From the NCBI GenBank assembly GCA_020445605.1, contig JAGRGH010000031.1, positions 62,001 through 126,000 on the forward strand: a stretch of DNA of 64,000 nt, written 5' to 3'. A program made the translations under genes and the position numbers. Source of the DNA: Chromatiales bacterium (lineage in GTDB: Bacteria; Pseudomonadota; Gammaproteobacteria; JAGRGH01). Shown in pieces: positions 1-8,403 of this stretch. Positions within the stretch are counted from its first letter, which is position 1; each line of letters opens with the position of its first letter. The notes beneath the pieces are model-generated. The model saw only the letters and a list, made by a program, of their open reading frames with translations. It did not search any database and was not told the DNA's origin.

Positions 1-25
1 AATCGCGGCCAGGCGTCCTCCGGAC

Positions 26-1036
26 TCAGCTCCAGACCAGCGGCGCCTCGTCCATCGCCGCCATCTGCTCGCGCAGGGTCAGGACGTGGTCCTCCCAGAA
101 CCGCGGCTCGGCGAAATACGGAAAGGCCGGCGGAAACGCCGGGTCGTCCCAGCGCCGGGCGATCCAGGCGGCGTGGTGCATGATGCGCAGGGTGCGCAGC
201 GCCTCGATCAGATTCAGCTCGCGCGGATCGAATTCCCGAAACTGGCAGTAGCCCTCCAGAATCGCATCGAGCTGCACGGTGCGATCGGGGCGATCCCCGC
301 TCAGAAACATCCACAGATCCTGGATCGCCGGCCCCATGCGCGAATCGTCGAAATCCACGAGGTTCGGCACGCCGTCGCGCCACAGGATGTTGCCGGGGTG
401 CGCATCGCCGTGCAGCCGAATCGCGCCGACCCGGCCGGCGCGTGCGTAGCAGGCGCGCACCCGCTCCAGCGCATCGCGGCTGACCGACTCGTACGCCGCG
501 GTCAGATGCCCGGGCAGCCAGTCGTTCGCGAGCAGATAATCACGGGACGCATCGCCGAACGACGCCACGTCCAGAACGGGCCGGTGGGCGAACGGGCGCA
601 CGGCGCCGACGGCATGCACACGCGCCATGTGCCGGCCGAGAATCTCCAGATTGTCGAGGTCGTCGAGTTCGGGCGCACGCCCGCCGCGCCGCGGGTAGAC
701 CGCCACGCGATATCCACCGATATGGTGCAGGGTCTTGCCGCTGTCGTCGGCCAGCGGCGGTACGGCGGGAATCTCCTCGTCGGCGAGTTCGCGCGCGAAG
801 GCGTGCTCCTCGCCGATCGCGGCGTCGGTCCAGCGTCCGGGCCGGTAGAACTTCGCGATCACCGGTTCGGCATCCTCGATGCCGACCTGGTAGACGCGGT
901 TCTCGTAGCTGTTCAGCGCCAGCAGGCGGCCGTCGCAGGCCCAGCCGAGACTTTCCAGTGCGTTGAGCACCTGGTCCGGCCCCAGCGCGCGATAGACGGC
1001 GCCCGAATCGACGTCAGCCGGATTGCCTCCGGGCAT
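26..1036 (-). CDS. srkA: Stress response Ser/Thr protein kinase SrkA (YihE/RdoA)
   Basis: A 336-residue protein kinase of the aminoglycoside-phosphotransferase fold that in enterobacteria counters envelope and oxidative stress death pathways in the cytoplasm. The catalytic loop is visible as HGDAHPGN (residues 209-216) and the metal-binding aspartate as VDFDDS (D228). The N-terminal lobe contains the family phrase LNSYENRVYQVG near residue 41. Length matches the family (about 328 residues). The ATG at 1036 gives the family-like start. It is monocistronic on the minus strand as far as the window shows; its stop lies 25 bases from the left edge, so downstream partners (often dsbA) cannot be seen. 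Confidence 0.93.
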   Translation of the reverse strand: MPGGNPADVDSGAVYRALGPDQVLNALESLGWACDGRLLALNSYENRVYQVGIEDAEPVIAKFYRPGRWTDAAIGEEHAFARELADEEIPAVPPLADDSGKTLHHIGGYRVAVYPRRGGRAPELDDLDNLEILGRHMARVHAVGAVRPFAHRPVLDVASFGDASRDYLLANDWLPGHLTAAYESVSRDALERVRACYARAGRVGAIRLHGDAHPGNILWRDGVPNLVDFDDSRMGPAIQDLWMFLSGDRPDRTVQLDAILEGYCQFREFDPRELNLIEALRTLRIMHHAAWIARRWDDPAFPPAFPYFAEPRFWEDHVLTLREQMAAMDEAPLVWS

Positions 1037-1133
1037 GGTCAGCCCCTGTTATCGCGGCGCCTCCCTGTGCCGCGCTCAGCTGTGAACCATCAGGGTCGGC
1101 CGGCGATCGGCCGGCGTGATGGAAATGCCGTCT

Positions 1134-1685
1134 CTACGGCGGTACCGGCAGATTCACCTGGATATCGCAGAAATCCCCCACGTTCAGCACCGTGGACGGC
1201 GACTCGCTGCACGTGCCGCGATAGACACCGCCGTTGGAGACTCCACCGTTCGTGCAGGCGGTCAGGATCGCGGGCGGGTAGCCCTGGACATCAATGATCT
1301 GCTGCGTCACGGTCGTGTCGTTGAACACCTGAAAGCAGTCATTCTCGTCCGGCAACTCCACCGTACCGCCGCCGCTGAGGACCATGGCCAACATGGTCAT
1401 GCCGGCCTTTGCGTCACCGATCAGCTTCACGCCGCTGGCGCCCGAAGCAAGGGCGGCCACGGCGAACGCGCTGATCATCAGCTTCGATCCACTGCCCTGC
1501 GGGCGCCGGATGAGCCGCGCGGCCAGCACGCCGAGCAGTACCCCGAGGGTGACCAGTCCGAGGCCGCCAATACCCGGAACCGCGCTCGCGAACGGCGCGT
1601 GAACGATCGCGCCGCCGTTCCCGCCCAGCGCCAGCTGTGGCGCCAGCAGCAGGCCCAGACCGAGCACTCGATTGACAAATTTCAT
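1134..1685 (-). CDS. Small membrane protein resembling midcut-by-XrtH proteins
   Basis: A 183-residue protein with an N-terminal signal peptide (residues 1-21, ending ALG), then a transmembrane segment (about 36-58, starting VPGIGGLGLV and ending ARLIRR), a second hydrophobic stretch around 70-86 (ending SGASGVKLI), and a Cys-containing C-terminal domain (four Cys) with FNDTTVTQQIIDV. An internal Pro-hydrophobic-Arg segment in the middle of the chain, rather than at the C-terminus, is the layout I associate with the midcut-by-XrtH family, proposed exosortase H substrates. Family assignment is from memory of the architecture and is not certain. It is a single gene between srkA and cysS. The ATG at 1685 is the only start giving a signal peptide. 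Confidence 0.6.
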   Translation of the reverse strand: MKFVNRVLGLGLLLAPQLALGGNGGAIVHAPFASAVPGIGGLGLVTLGVLLGVLAARLIRRPQGSGSKLMISAFAVAALASGASGVKLIGDAKAGMTMLAMVLSGGGTVELPDENDCFQVFNDTTVTQQIIDVQGYPPAILTACTNGGVSNGGVYRGTCSESPSTVLNVGDFCDIQVNLPVPP

Positions 1686-1837
1686 CTTCGTTTACCCCAA
1701 ATCCGCTTGGAAGTCGCAATTCAGCAGTTCCGGAGGCCTGCAAGCCAGGGGCAGACGCTAACCGAAAGGCCCCGTCCAGCGCCACTCCGGCCGTGAACCG
1801 GCCGCCGTGCTGGCGGCCGTTAAGTGGCGCGTCAGGC

Positions 1838-3220
1838 TCAGCCCCGGCGCCAGGTCGTGCCCTGGGCACCGTCCTCGATGGTCACGCCGGCCGCGGCGAG
1901 TTCGTCGCGGATGCCGTCGGCGCGGGCGAAATCCCGCGCCCGGCGGGCCTCGGCGCGCCCGGCAATCAGCGCCTCGATGCGGTCGGCGGACATGCCCCCC
2001 TCGCCCGCGCCCTGCTGCAGGTAGGCCTCGGCATCGCCCTGCAACAGACCAAGCACGCCGGCAAGTTCGCGCATCGCGGCCCCCAGGGCGGCGGCGGAGG
2101 CGGGGTCGGCCTCACGAACGCGATTGACCTCGCGTGCGAGTTCGAACAGGACTGCGATCGCCTCGGGCGTGTTGAAGTCGTCGTCCATCGCGGCCGTGAA
2201 CCGCGCGCGCGGCTCGACAATCGCCGCGGGCGCCGCGTCCGGCAGCCCGCGCAGCGCCGTGTACAGCCGGGTCAAGGCGCCGCGTGCGGCGTCAAGCTGC
2301 TCATCACCGTAGTTCAGCGCACTGCGGTAGTGGCTCGCCAGAATGAAGAACCGCACCTCTTCCGGCGAATAGCTCGAGAGCACCTCGCGCACCGTGAAGA
2401 AGTTGCCCAGGGACTTGGACATCTTCTCCTCGTTCACGCGCACGAAGCCGTTGTGCATCCAGTAGCGCACGAACGGATGCCCGGTCGCGCCCTCGCTCTG
2501 GGCGATCTCGTTTTCGTGGTGCGGGAACTGCAAGTCCATGCCGCCGCCATGAATATCAAAGGTGTCGCCGAGACACTCGGTCGACATCGCCGAACATTCG
2601 ATGTGCCAGCCGGGCCGGCCGTCGCCCCAGGGCGAGGGCCAGCTCGGCTCGCCGGGCTTGGCGGACTTCCACAGCACGAAATCCAGCGGGTCGCGCTTGC
2701 CCTCGGCGACGTCCACGCGGGCGCCGGCGCGCAGGTCGTCGAGCTGCTTGCCCGAGAGCTTCCCGTAGCCCGGGAAATCCTTCACCGAGTAGCAGACGTC
2801 GCCGTTGTCGGCGACATAGGCGAGCCCGTTGTCGAGCAGCCGGCCGATCATCTCCAGCATCGAATCGACGTGCCCGGTCGCGCGCGGCTCATGCGTGGGA
2901 CGGAGCACGCCCAGCGCGTCGGCATCCTCGTGCATGGCGTGGATGAAGCGCCCCGTCAGCGCATCCATCGGCTCGCCGTTTTGCGCGGCACGGGCGATGA
3001 TCTTGTCGTCGATGTCCGTGACATTGCGCACATAGGTGACCCGGAAGCCACGGTGCATCAGGTAGCGATAGACCACATCGAACACCACGAGCACGCGCGC
3101 ATGGCCGAGGTGGCAGTAGTCGTACACGGTCATGCCGCACACGTACATGCGGACCTCGCCGGGCACGAGCGGTTCGAACGGCTGTTTGTCGCGGGTCAGG
3201 GTGTTGTGGATGCGCAGCAT
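1838..3220 (-). CDS. cysS: Cysteinyl-tRNA synthetase
   Basis: Class I aminoacyl-tRNA synthetase charging tRNA-Cys in the cytoplasm; 460 residues, the normal bacterial size. The zinc-site cysteine and HIGH motif are seen near the N-terminus ([19 protein letters not shown] begins near residue 20), and KMSKS is present as [10 protein letters not shown]. The reading frame is open further upstream to 3301, but the ATG at 3220 (MLRIHNTLT) matches the conserved family start; the upstream 27 residues are low-complexity Arg/Pro-rich shadow. It is divergent from the cyclophilin operon, an arrangement common in gammaproteobacteria. Confidence 0.97.
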   Translation of the reverse strand: MLRIHNTLTRDKQPFEPLVPGEVRMYVCGMTVYDYCHLGHARVLVVFDVVYRYLMHRGFRVTYVRNVTDIDDKIIARAAQNGEPMDALTGRFIHAMHEDADALGVLRPTHEPRATGHVDSMLEMIGRLLDNGLAYVADNGDVCYSVKDFPGYGKLSGKQLDDLRAGARVDVAEGKRDPLDFVLWKSAKPGEPSWPSPWGDGRPGWHIECSAMSTECLGDTFDIHGGGMDLQFPHHENEIAQSEGATGHPFVRYWMHNGFVRVNEEKMSKSLGNFFTVREVLSSYSPEEVRFFILASHYRSALNYGDEQLDAARGALTRLYTALRGLPDAAPAAIVEPRARFTAAMDDDFNTPEAIAVLFELAREVNRVREADPASAAALGAAMRELAGVLGLLQGDAEAYLQQGAGEGGMSADRIEALIAGRAEARRARDFARADGIRDELAAAGVTIEDGAQGTTWRRG

Positions 3221-3374
3221 TGGCGGACTCGCCCGCAAGGGGGCGCCGATGGTAGCCCAAGCCCGGCGGCGCCACCAAACGCGCGGCGGCATGGACGGCA
3301 TTGCGGTGGAGCCCGGGGCGGCTGACCGCTATCATGCGCGCCCATTCCCTCGCCTTTTCTTCCCGGAGTCCCGA

Positions 3375-3980
3375 ATGTCCCGCTTCGCCCTCGTTTTTGC
3401 GCTGGTCCTGGCCGGCGCCCTGCCCGCGGCCGCGCAGGCCGTCCAGGTGGAACTCAAGACCAGCCTCGGCCCCGTCGTGCTGGAACTCGACACCGAGAAG
3501 GCACCGAAGACCGTCGAGAACTTTCTCGCCTATGTTCGCGACGGCCACTACGACGGCACGGTGTTCCACCGCGTGATTCCGGGCTTCATGGCCCAGGGCG
3601 GCGGCTTCGACAAGGACCTCAACCAGAAGTCGACGCGTGCCACCATCGAGAACGAGTCCGGCAACGGCCTGACGAACAGCCGCGGCACGATCGCCATGGC
3701 GCGCACGAATGCGCCGCATTCGGCGACCGCGCAGTTCTTCATCAACCTGATCGATAACGACTTCCTGAACAAGAAGGGCTCGCGCTGGGGCTACGCCGTG
3801 TTCGGCAAGGTCGTCGCGGGCATGGAAGTGGTCGACGAGATGGCCGCGATCCCGACCGGCGCGCGCGGACCGTTCCGCCAGGATGTGCCGAAGACCGACA
3901 TCGTCATCGAATCGGCGCGCATTCTCGAAACCGCCGTTGCGCAGGAACCCACCACCGGAACCCAGGAGGCCCCGAAATGA
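3375..3980 (+). CDS. ppiA: Periplasmic cyclophilin-type peptidyl-prolyl isomerase (PpiA-like)
   Basis: A 201-residue cyclophilin catalysing cis-trans isomerisation of Xaa-Pro bonds. A Sec signal peptide is clear (MSRFALVFALVLAGALPAAA, likely cleavage after AQA at about residue 22), so it should act in the periplasm. Core motifs FHRVIPGFMAQGG, MARTNAPHSATAQFFINL and GYAVFGKVVAGM are intact. The frame is open upstream to 3132, but only the ATG at 3375 begins with the signal peptide. Its stop overlaps the start of the next cyclophilin (ATGA), indicating translational coupling. Confidence 0.95.
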   Translation: MSRFALVFALVLAGALPAAAQAVQVELKTSLGPVVLELDTEKAPKTVENFLAYVRDGHYDGTVFHRVIPGFMAQGGGFDKDLNQKSTRATIENESGNGLTNSRGTIAMARTNAPHSATAQFFINLIDNDFLNKKGSRWGYAVFGKVVAGMEVVDEMAAIPTGARGPFRQDVPKTDIVIESARILETAVAQEPTTGTQEAPK

Positions 3981-4468
3981 TCCGCATGCATACGACGCTC
4001 GGCACGATCGACATCGAGCTGGATCACGCCAAGGCGCCGATCACGGCAAAGAACTTCGAACAGTATGTGCGCGACGGCCATTACGACGGCCTGATCTTTC
4101 ATCGCGTGATCAACAACTTCATGATCCAGGGCGGCGGCTACACCGCCGACATGAAGGAACGCAAGACCCGCGCGCCGATCCAGAACGAGGCAAAGAACGG
4201 CCTCGGCAACCGCGTGGGAACGATCGCCATGGCGCGCACCAGCGCGCCGCATTCGGCGTCCGCGCAGTTCTTCATCAATGTCTCGGACAACAAGTTCCTC
4301 GACTATCCGGGTCAGGACGGCTGGGGCTACTGCGTGTTCGGCCGCGTGGTCGACGGCATGCCGACCGTGGAAAAGATCAAGAGCGTGGCGACCGGCAACC
4401 GCGCCGGCCACTCCGACGTGCCGGTCGACTCCGTCACGATCGAACGCGCGGAAGTCATCGAAGGCTGA
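3977..4468 (+). CDS. ppiB: Cytoplasmic cyclophilin PpiB
   Basis: A 163-residue cyclophilin without a signal peptide, closely related to the preceding gene (FHRVINNFMIQGGG, MARTSAPHSASAQFFINV, YCVFGRVVDGM). It is the usual size for PpiB. The start ATG overlaps the stop of ppiA by 4 bases, and lpxH follows after 21 bases, so ppiA-ppiB-lpxH is read as one operon. The periplasmic/cytoplasmic pair looks like an old tandem duplication with different localisation. Confidence 0.95.
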   Translation: MIRMHTTLGTIDIELDHAKAPITAKNFEQYVRDGHYDGLIFHRVINNFMIQGGGYTADMKERKTRAPIQNEAKNGLGNRVGTIAMARTSAPHSASAQFFINVSDNKFLDYPGQDGWGYCVFGRVVDGMPTVEKIKSVATGNRAGHSDVPVDSVTIERAEVIEG

Positions 4469-4489
4469 ACGAGACTCCGCGGCGCCACG

Positions 4490-5218
4490 ATGTCGCAAAG
4501 CCTGTTCATCTCCGACCTGCATCTCGCCGACGAACGTCCGGCGACGGTCGCGCTGTTCCTGCGCTTTGCCGCCGGACGCGCGCGCGACGCCGAGCGGCTC
4601 TACATCCTCGGCGACCTGTTCGATGCCTGGGTGGGCGATGACGACAGCGATGGCTGTCATGGCGAAGTCATCGGGGCATTGCGTGATCTGACCGCTGCCG
4701 GCACTGCGGTATTCATTCAGCACGGCAACCGGGATTTCATGCTCGGCGGCGCGTTTGCGAACAGCACGGGCGCGCAGATCATCGACGACCCACACCGTGT
4801 GCAGCTCGGCAGCGTCGACACCCTGCTCATGCACGGCGATCTGCTGTGTACCGATGACGTGCAGTACCAGGCGGTGCGGCGCATGGTGCGCGATCCGGCC
4901 TGGCAGGCACCGTTGCTGGCACGCCCACTCGCCGAGCGGCGCGCGCTGGCGGCCGAATATCGAAAGAAGAGCGGCGAGACGACCTCGCTGCTGCCGGCGG
5001 ACATCATGGACGTCAACGCCGACACCGTGATCGAAACCATGCGCGCGCAGTCGGTCAGCAGACTCATTCACGGCCACACGCATCGTCCCGGCGATTTCCC
5101 CGTCGCACTGGGGACGACGGAGGCCGAGCGCATCGTGCTTGCGGACTGGCACGAAGACGGCGGCGAAGTGCTGGTCGCCGACGACAACGGCCTGCACCGC
5201 GAAGCCGTGACGCACTGA
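4490..5218 (+). CDS. lpxH: UDP-2,3-diacylglucosamine diphosphatase LpxH
   Basis: A 242-residue calcineurin-type metallophosphoesterase that hydrolyses UDP-2,3-diacylglucosamine to lipid X at the cytoplasmic face of the inner membrane in lipid A synthesis. Metal-binding motifs are seen: SDLHL (residues 6-10), LGDLFDAWVGDD, GNRDFM, MHGDLLCTDD and HGHTHRP. Length matches E. coli LpxH. Its presence supports an LPS-bearing proteobacterium. It is co-oriented with ppiB upstream and two exosortase-associated genes downstream (42-base gap), an uncommon neighbour for lpxH. Confidence 0.95.
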   Translation: MSQSLFISDLHLADERPATVALFLRFAAGRARDAERLYILGDLFDAWVGDDDSDGCHGEVIGALRDLTAAGTAVFIQHGNRDFMLGGAFANSTGAQIIDDPHRVQLGSVDTLLMHGDLLCTDDVQYQAVRRMVRDPAWQAPLLARPLAERRALAAEYRKKSGETTSLLPADIMDVNADTVIETMRAQSVSRLIHGHTHRPGDFPVALGTTEAERIVLADWHEDGGEVLVADDNGLHREAVTH

Positions 5219-5260
5219 GGCGCCCGCGCCCGGCGGCGCCGAACCACTCGCGGCAAGTTC

Positions 5261-6826
5261 ATGCCTACCCTGATCGGCGATCTGATCCTCGAAGCGGCGC
5301 AGCGCACGCCGGATGCCATCGCGCTGCGCCATGCGAAACAGGCGCTCGGCTATGCGCAACTCGCCGACGCGGTGGAGCGCGTGGCCGGCGCAATCGCCGG
5401 GCTCGGTCTCGCACGCGGCGAACGCGTGGCGGTCTATCTGCCCAAGCGCTTTGAAACCGTCATTGCGCTGTTCGCCGCCGCGCGCGCGGGCCTGTGTTTC
5501 GTGCCGGTCAATCCCGTGCTCAAGGCCGAACAGGTCGGCCACATCCTGCGCGACTGCAATGTACGCGTGCTGATCAGCCAGGCCGCGCGGTTCGATGGCC
5601 TCGGCGCGGAAATCGCGGCGAGTGCGGACCTGCGCGCGCTCGTCAGCGTGGACACGGCACCCGTCACAGCTTCCGGCCTCGCGGTATTCGACTGGTCCGG
5701 ATTCGCCGACACCCCCGGCGCCGCCCTGCACCGCTCGATCGACGCCGACCTCGCGGCGATCCTGTATACCTCGGGCTCCACCGGCAGGCCGAAAGGCGTG
5801 GTGCTCTCGCACCGCAACCTGGTCGCCGGTGCCCAGAGCGTGGCCGAGTACCTGCAAAACACCACGGACGACCGTCTGCTCGCGGCGCTGCCGTTCAGCT
5901 TCGACTATGGTTTCAGCCAGCTCACGACGGCGTTCCTGACCGGCGCATCGGTCACGCTGCTGGATTTTCTGCTGCCGCGCGATGTGCTGCGCGCGATCGA
6001 ACGCGACCGCATCACCGGGCTCGCCGGCGTGCCGCCGATGTGGGCGCAGCTCGCGCAGCTCGAATGGCCGGCCGGGCTCGACAAGCATCTGCGCTATCTC
6101 ACGAACTCCGGCGGCAAGATGCCACGCGCGGTGCTCGACGCCCTGCGTGCGCAGGTGCCGAAGGCGCAGGTGTTCCTGATGTACGGGCTGACCGAGGCGT
6201 TCCGCTCGACCTATCTGCCGCCCGCGGAAATCGACCGCCGGCCGGATTCCATGGGCCGTGCGATCCCGAATGCCGAGATCCTCGTCGTGCGCGAGGACGG
6301 CAGCGAGTGCGACGCGAACGAGACCGGCGAACTCGTGCACCGCGGCGCACTGGTCGGACTCGGCTACTGGAACGACCCCGCGCGCACCGCCGAACGTTAC
6401 CGTCCGGCGCCGTGCCGGCCCGGCGAGATTCCCGTCGCCGAGACCGCCGTGTGGTCCGGCGATCTGGTCAGGCGCGATACCGACGGCTACCTTTACTTTG
6501 AAGGGCGCCGCGACGACATGATCAAGACCTCGGGTTATCGCGTGAGCCCGACCGAGGTCGAGGAAGTCGTCTATCGCTGCGCGGGCGTGGCCGAGGTCGC
6601 GGCCGTGGGGATCGAGCACGCCATGCTTGGCCAGGCGATCGTGCTGCTGATCGTCGCCACTGGCGAGACCGATCCCAGCGCAACGATCATGGAGATCTGC
6701 CGCGGCGCCCTGCCGAACTACATGCAGCCGGCCGAGGTGATCGTGCGCGACGCACTGCCCAGAAATGCCAACGGCAAGATCGACCGCCGCGCGCTGGCGC
6801 TCGAATACCGGGCGCTGTTCGCATGA
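5261..6826 (+). CDS. Acyl-CoA ligase (AMP-forming), exosortase A system-associated
   Basis: A 521-residue ANL-superfamily adenylating enzyme. The AMP-binding P-loop is LYTSGSTGRPKGVVLSH (near residue 168), followed by MYGLTEAFRSTYL (A5 region), SGDLVRRDTDGY and the C-terminal catalytic lysine in ANGKIDRRAL. Overall phrasing (start MPTLIGDLILEAA, PVNPVLKAEQVGHILRDCNVRVLI) is that of the ligase that accompanies XrtA/PEP-CTERM gene clusters. The acyl substrate is not known for this family. Its stop overlaps the next start by 4 bases (ATGA), so it is coupled to the decarboxylase; such a pair probably makes one small molecule for the surface system. Confidence 0.88.
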   Translation: MPTLIGDLILEAAQRTPDAIALRHAKQALGYAQLADAVERVAGAIAGLGLARGERVAVYLPKRFETVIALFAAARAGLCFVPVNPVLKAEQVGHILRDCNVRVLISQAARFDGLGAEIAASADLRALVSVDTAPVTASGLAVFDWSGFADTPGAALHRSIDADLAAILYTSGSTGRPKGVVLSHRNLVAGAQSVAEYLQNTTDDRLLAALPFSFDYGFSQLTTAFLTGASVTLLDFLLPRDVLRAIERDRITGLAGVPPMWAQLAQLEWPAGLDKHLRYLTNSGGKMPRAVLDALRAQVPKAQVFLMYGLTEAFRSTYLPPAEIDRRPDSMGRAIPNAEILVVREDGSECDANETGELVHRGALVGLGYWNDPARTAERYRPAPCRPGEIPVAETAVWSGDLVRRDTDGYLYFEGRRDDMIKTSGYRVSPTEVEEVVYRCAGVAEVAAVGIEHAMLGQAIVLLIVATGETDPSATIMEICRGALPNYMQPAEVIVRDALPRNANGKIDRRALALEYRALFA

Positions 6827-8058
6827 GCCGCACACCACTCCTGCATGCGGCCATGGACCAGTTCGCCGTGCACGGCGCGGACCTGATCGCCAGCGGCGAA
6901 ACCATCGCCGCGCTCGCCGCGCGCGAGGAGACCACGCCGCTATATCTCTACGACCGTGCCGTGGTCGACGCACAGATCCAGCGCGTGCGCGACGCCCTGC
7001 CCGAACGCGTGCATCTGCACTACGCCATCAAGGCGAACCCGATGCCCGAACTGGTCTCGCATATCGCCGCCCAGGTCGACGGGCTCGACGTCGCCTCGCT
7101 CGGCGAGCTGCAGATCGCGATGCAGTCCGGCATGCACCACGCGAACATCAGCTTCGCGGGCCCCGGCAAGCGCGACGAGGAACTCAATCTTGCGATCGAG
7201 ACCGGCATCGTCATTCACTGCGAATCACCGGGCGAACTCGACCGCATCGCGCGGATCGGTGCCGAGCTGGGGGTCGCGCCGCGCGTGGCGCTACGCGTGA
7301 ATCCGGACTTCGAACTCAAGACCTCGGGCATGAAGATGAGCGGCGGTCCGAAGCCGTTCGGCATCGACGCCGAACAGGTGCCCGCCGTGCTTGCGCGCAT
7401 GGCCGAGCTGGATGTCCAGTTCATCGGCTTTCACATCTTCTCCGGGTCGCAGAACCTGCGGCCGGAATCGATCATCGAGGCGCAGAACGCGAGCTTCGAG
7501 CTTGCAGCCAAGCTCGCCGAAGTCGCGCCGGGACCGGTGCAGATCCTGAACATCGGCGGCGGTTTCGGCATTCCGTATTTTCCGGGCGAGGAATGGCTCG
7601 ATCTCGCGCCGATCGGCGCGAACCTGCATGAACAGCTCGCGCAGCTGCCGGCCATCCTGCGCGAGGCCGAGATCGTCGTCGAACTCGGGCGCTACCTGGT
7701 CGGCCCGGCCGGGCTGTACGTCTGCCGCGTGATTGATCGAAAGGTCTCGCGCGGACTCGTCTACCTGGTCACGGACGGGGGCCTGCACCACCATCTGGCC
7801 GCAAGCGGCAACTTCGGCCAGGTGATCCGCAAGAACTATCCCGTCGCGATTGCCAACCGCATGGATTCAACCGAGCGCGAGACGGTTTCCATCGTCGGGC
7901 CGCTGTGCACGCCGCTCGATCTGCTCGCCGACCGCATGGAACTGCCGCAGGCCGAACCCGGCGATCTGGTCGTGATCTACCAGTCCGGCGCCTACGGCTA
8001 CAGCGCCAGCCCGCGCGCGTTCCTGAGCCACCCGGATGCAACCGAAAGGTTGATCTGA
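6823..8058 (+). CDS. PLP-dependent decarboxylase, exosortase A system-associated
   Basis: A 411-residue alanine-racemase-fold, group IV decarboxylase related to diaminopimelate/ornithine decarboxylases. The PLP lysine is in HLHYAIKANP (K70), the phosphate-binding glycines in LNIGGGFGIPY, and the C-terminal catalytic cysteine in VGPLCTPLD; GAYGYSASPRAFLSH closes the domain. It matches the decarboxylase regularly found beside the acyl-CoA ligase in XrtA clusters; its substrate is unknown. Last gene of the ppiA-ppiB-lpxH-ligase-decarboxylase run; the following 346 bases hold the first sigma-54 regulatory region. Confidence 0.88.
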   Translation: MSRTPLLHAAMDQFAVHGADLIASGETIAALAAREETTPLYLYDRAVVDAQIQRVRDALPERVHLHYAIKANPMPELVSHIAAQVDGLDVASLGELQIAMQSGMHHANISFAGPGKRDEELNLAIETGIVIHCESPGELDRIARIGAELGVAPRVALRVNPDFELKTSGMKMSGGPKPFGIDAEQVPAVLARMAELDVQFIGFHIFSGSQNLRPESIIEAQNASFELAAKLAEVAPGPVQILNIGGGFGIPYFPGEEWLDLAPIGANLHEQLAQLPAILREAEIVVELGRYLVGPAGLYVCRVIDRKVSRGLVYLVTDGGLHHHLAASGNFGQVIRKNYPVAIANRMDSTERETVSIVGPLCTPLDLLADRMELPQAEPGDLVVIYQSGAYGYSASPRAFLSHPDATERLI

Positions 8059-8224
8059 GCACATCGCGATCAAGCCACCCAGGCTCGCCGATGCAAGGAA
8101 AAATTATTGTCCGGCGCCGGCGAGAGGCCGAGAAAAGAGATTCAACAGTCCGCTGAACCTCTCGGAAATGCACCTCCGTAGCCCTGAGTGCGCAAAACCA
8201 TCACGGCAGCGGCGCAGGCACGGC

Positions 8225-8263
8225 TGTAAACCTGTGCGTGTCGCCGTGTCGAAAAACTTTACA
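8225..8263 (+). promoter_or_regulatory. Inverted repeat, putative enhancer site for PrsR, copy 1
   Basis: TGTAAA and TTTACA half-sites on the same face of the helix (33-bp period, about three turns), about 75-110 bp upstream of the -24 element, the normal place for a sigma-54 activator site. Conserved in sequence and spacing in copy 2 at 9326-9364. Assignment to PrsR is inference from the presence of prsKR in the window. Confidence 0.5.
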
Positions 8264-8338
8264 ATTCCGGCACGAAAACCCGCCTCCGCCCACGGTTGAA
8301 AACCTGAAACGCGTGCAAAAACCACGGATTGAAAAATC

Positions 8339-8354
8339 TGGTATGAAACGTGCT
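8339..8354 (+). promoter_or_regulatory. Sigma-54 (-24/-12) promoter, copy 1
   Basis: TGGTATGAAACGTGCT has the diagnostic GG-N10-GC spacing and near-consensus -24 box (TGGYA). It lies 50 bases before the ATG at 8404, leaving a short leader. The element is conserved in front of the paralogue at 9439-9454, where the match is better (TGGCAT). Confidence 0.75.
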
Positions 8355-8403
8355 TAATCGGTAGGGTTTTCACCAAACTCCAGATTCCTCGGGGAACCAG
8401 CAA

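Larger units (their letters stand above)
8198..8354 (+). repeat. Duplicated upstream regulatory region, copy 1
   Basis: A ~157-bp block in front of the first tail-protein gene that recurs 1101 bp downstream with few changes and one single-base indel near its 3' end. It contains an inverted repeat TGTAAA (8225-8230) / TTTACA (8258-8263) whose half-sites start 33 bp apart, the shared phrases GGCGCAGGCACGG and CGAAAAACTTTACAATTCCG, and ends in the sigma-54 promoter. Bases 8059-8197 hold no gene or other signal that I can see. Confidence 0.85.

Noticed and set aside
1-25. Possible end of another gene at the left edge
   Set aside because: Only 25 bases are available and no frame can be assigned.
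1800-1818. GGCCGCC-GTGCT-GGCGGCC stem as a cysS terminator
   Set aside because: The stem is present downstream of cysS, but there is no T-run on the minus strand side, so termination cannot be supported.
3791-6973. A 1060-codon open frame on the minus strand
   Set aside because: It runs antisense through ppiA, ppiB, lpxH and the acyl-CoA ligase, all with recognised motifs. High GC content produces long open shadows; its translation is Arg/His/Asp-rich with no domain.
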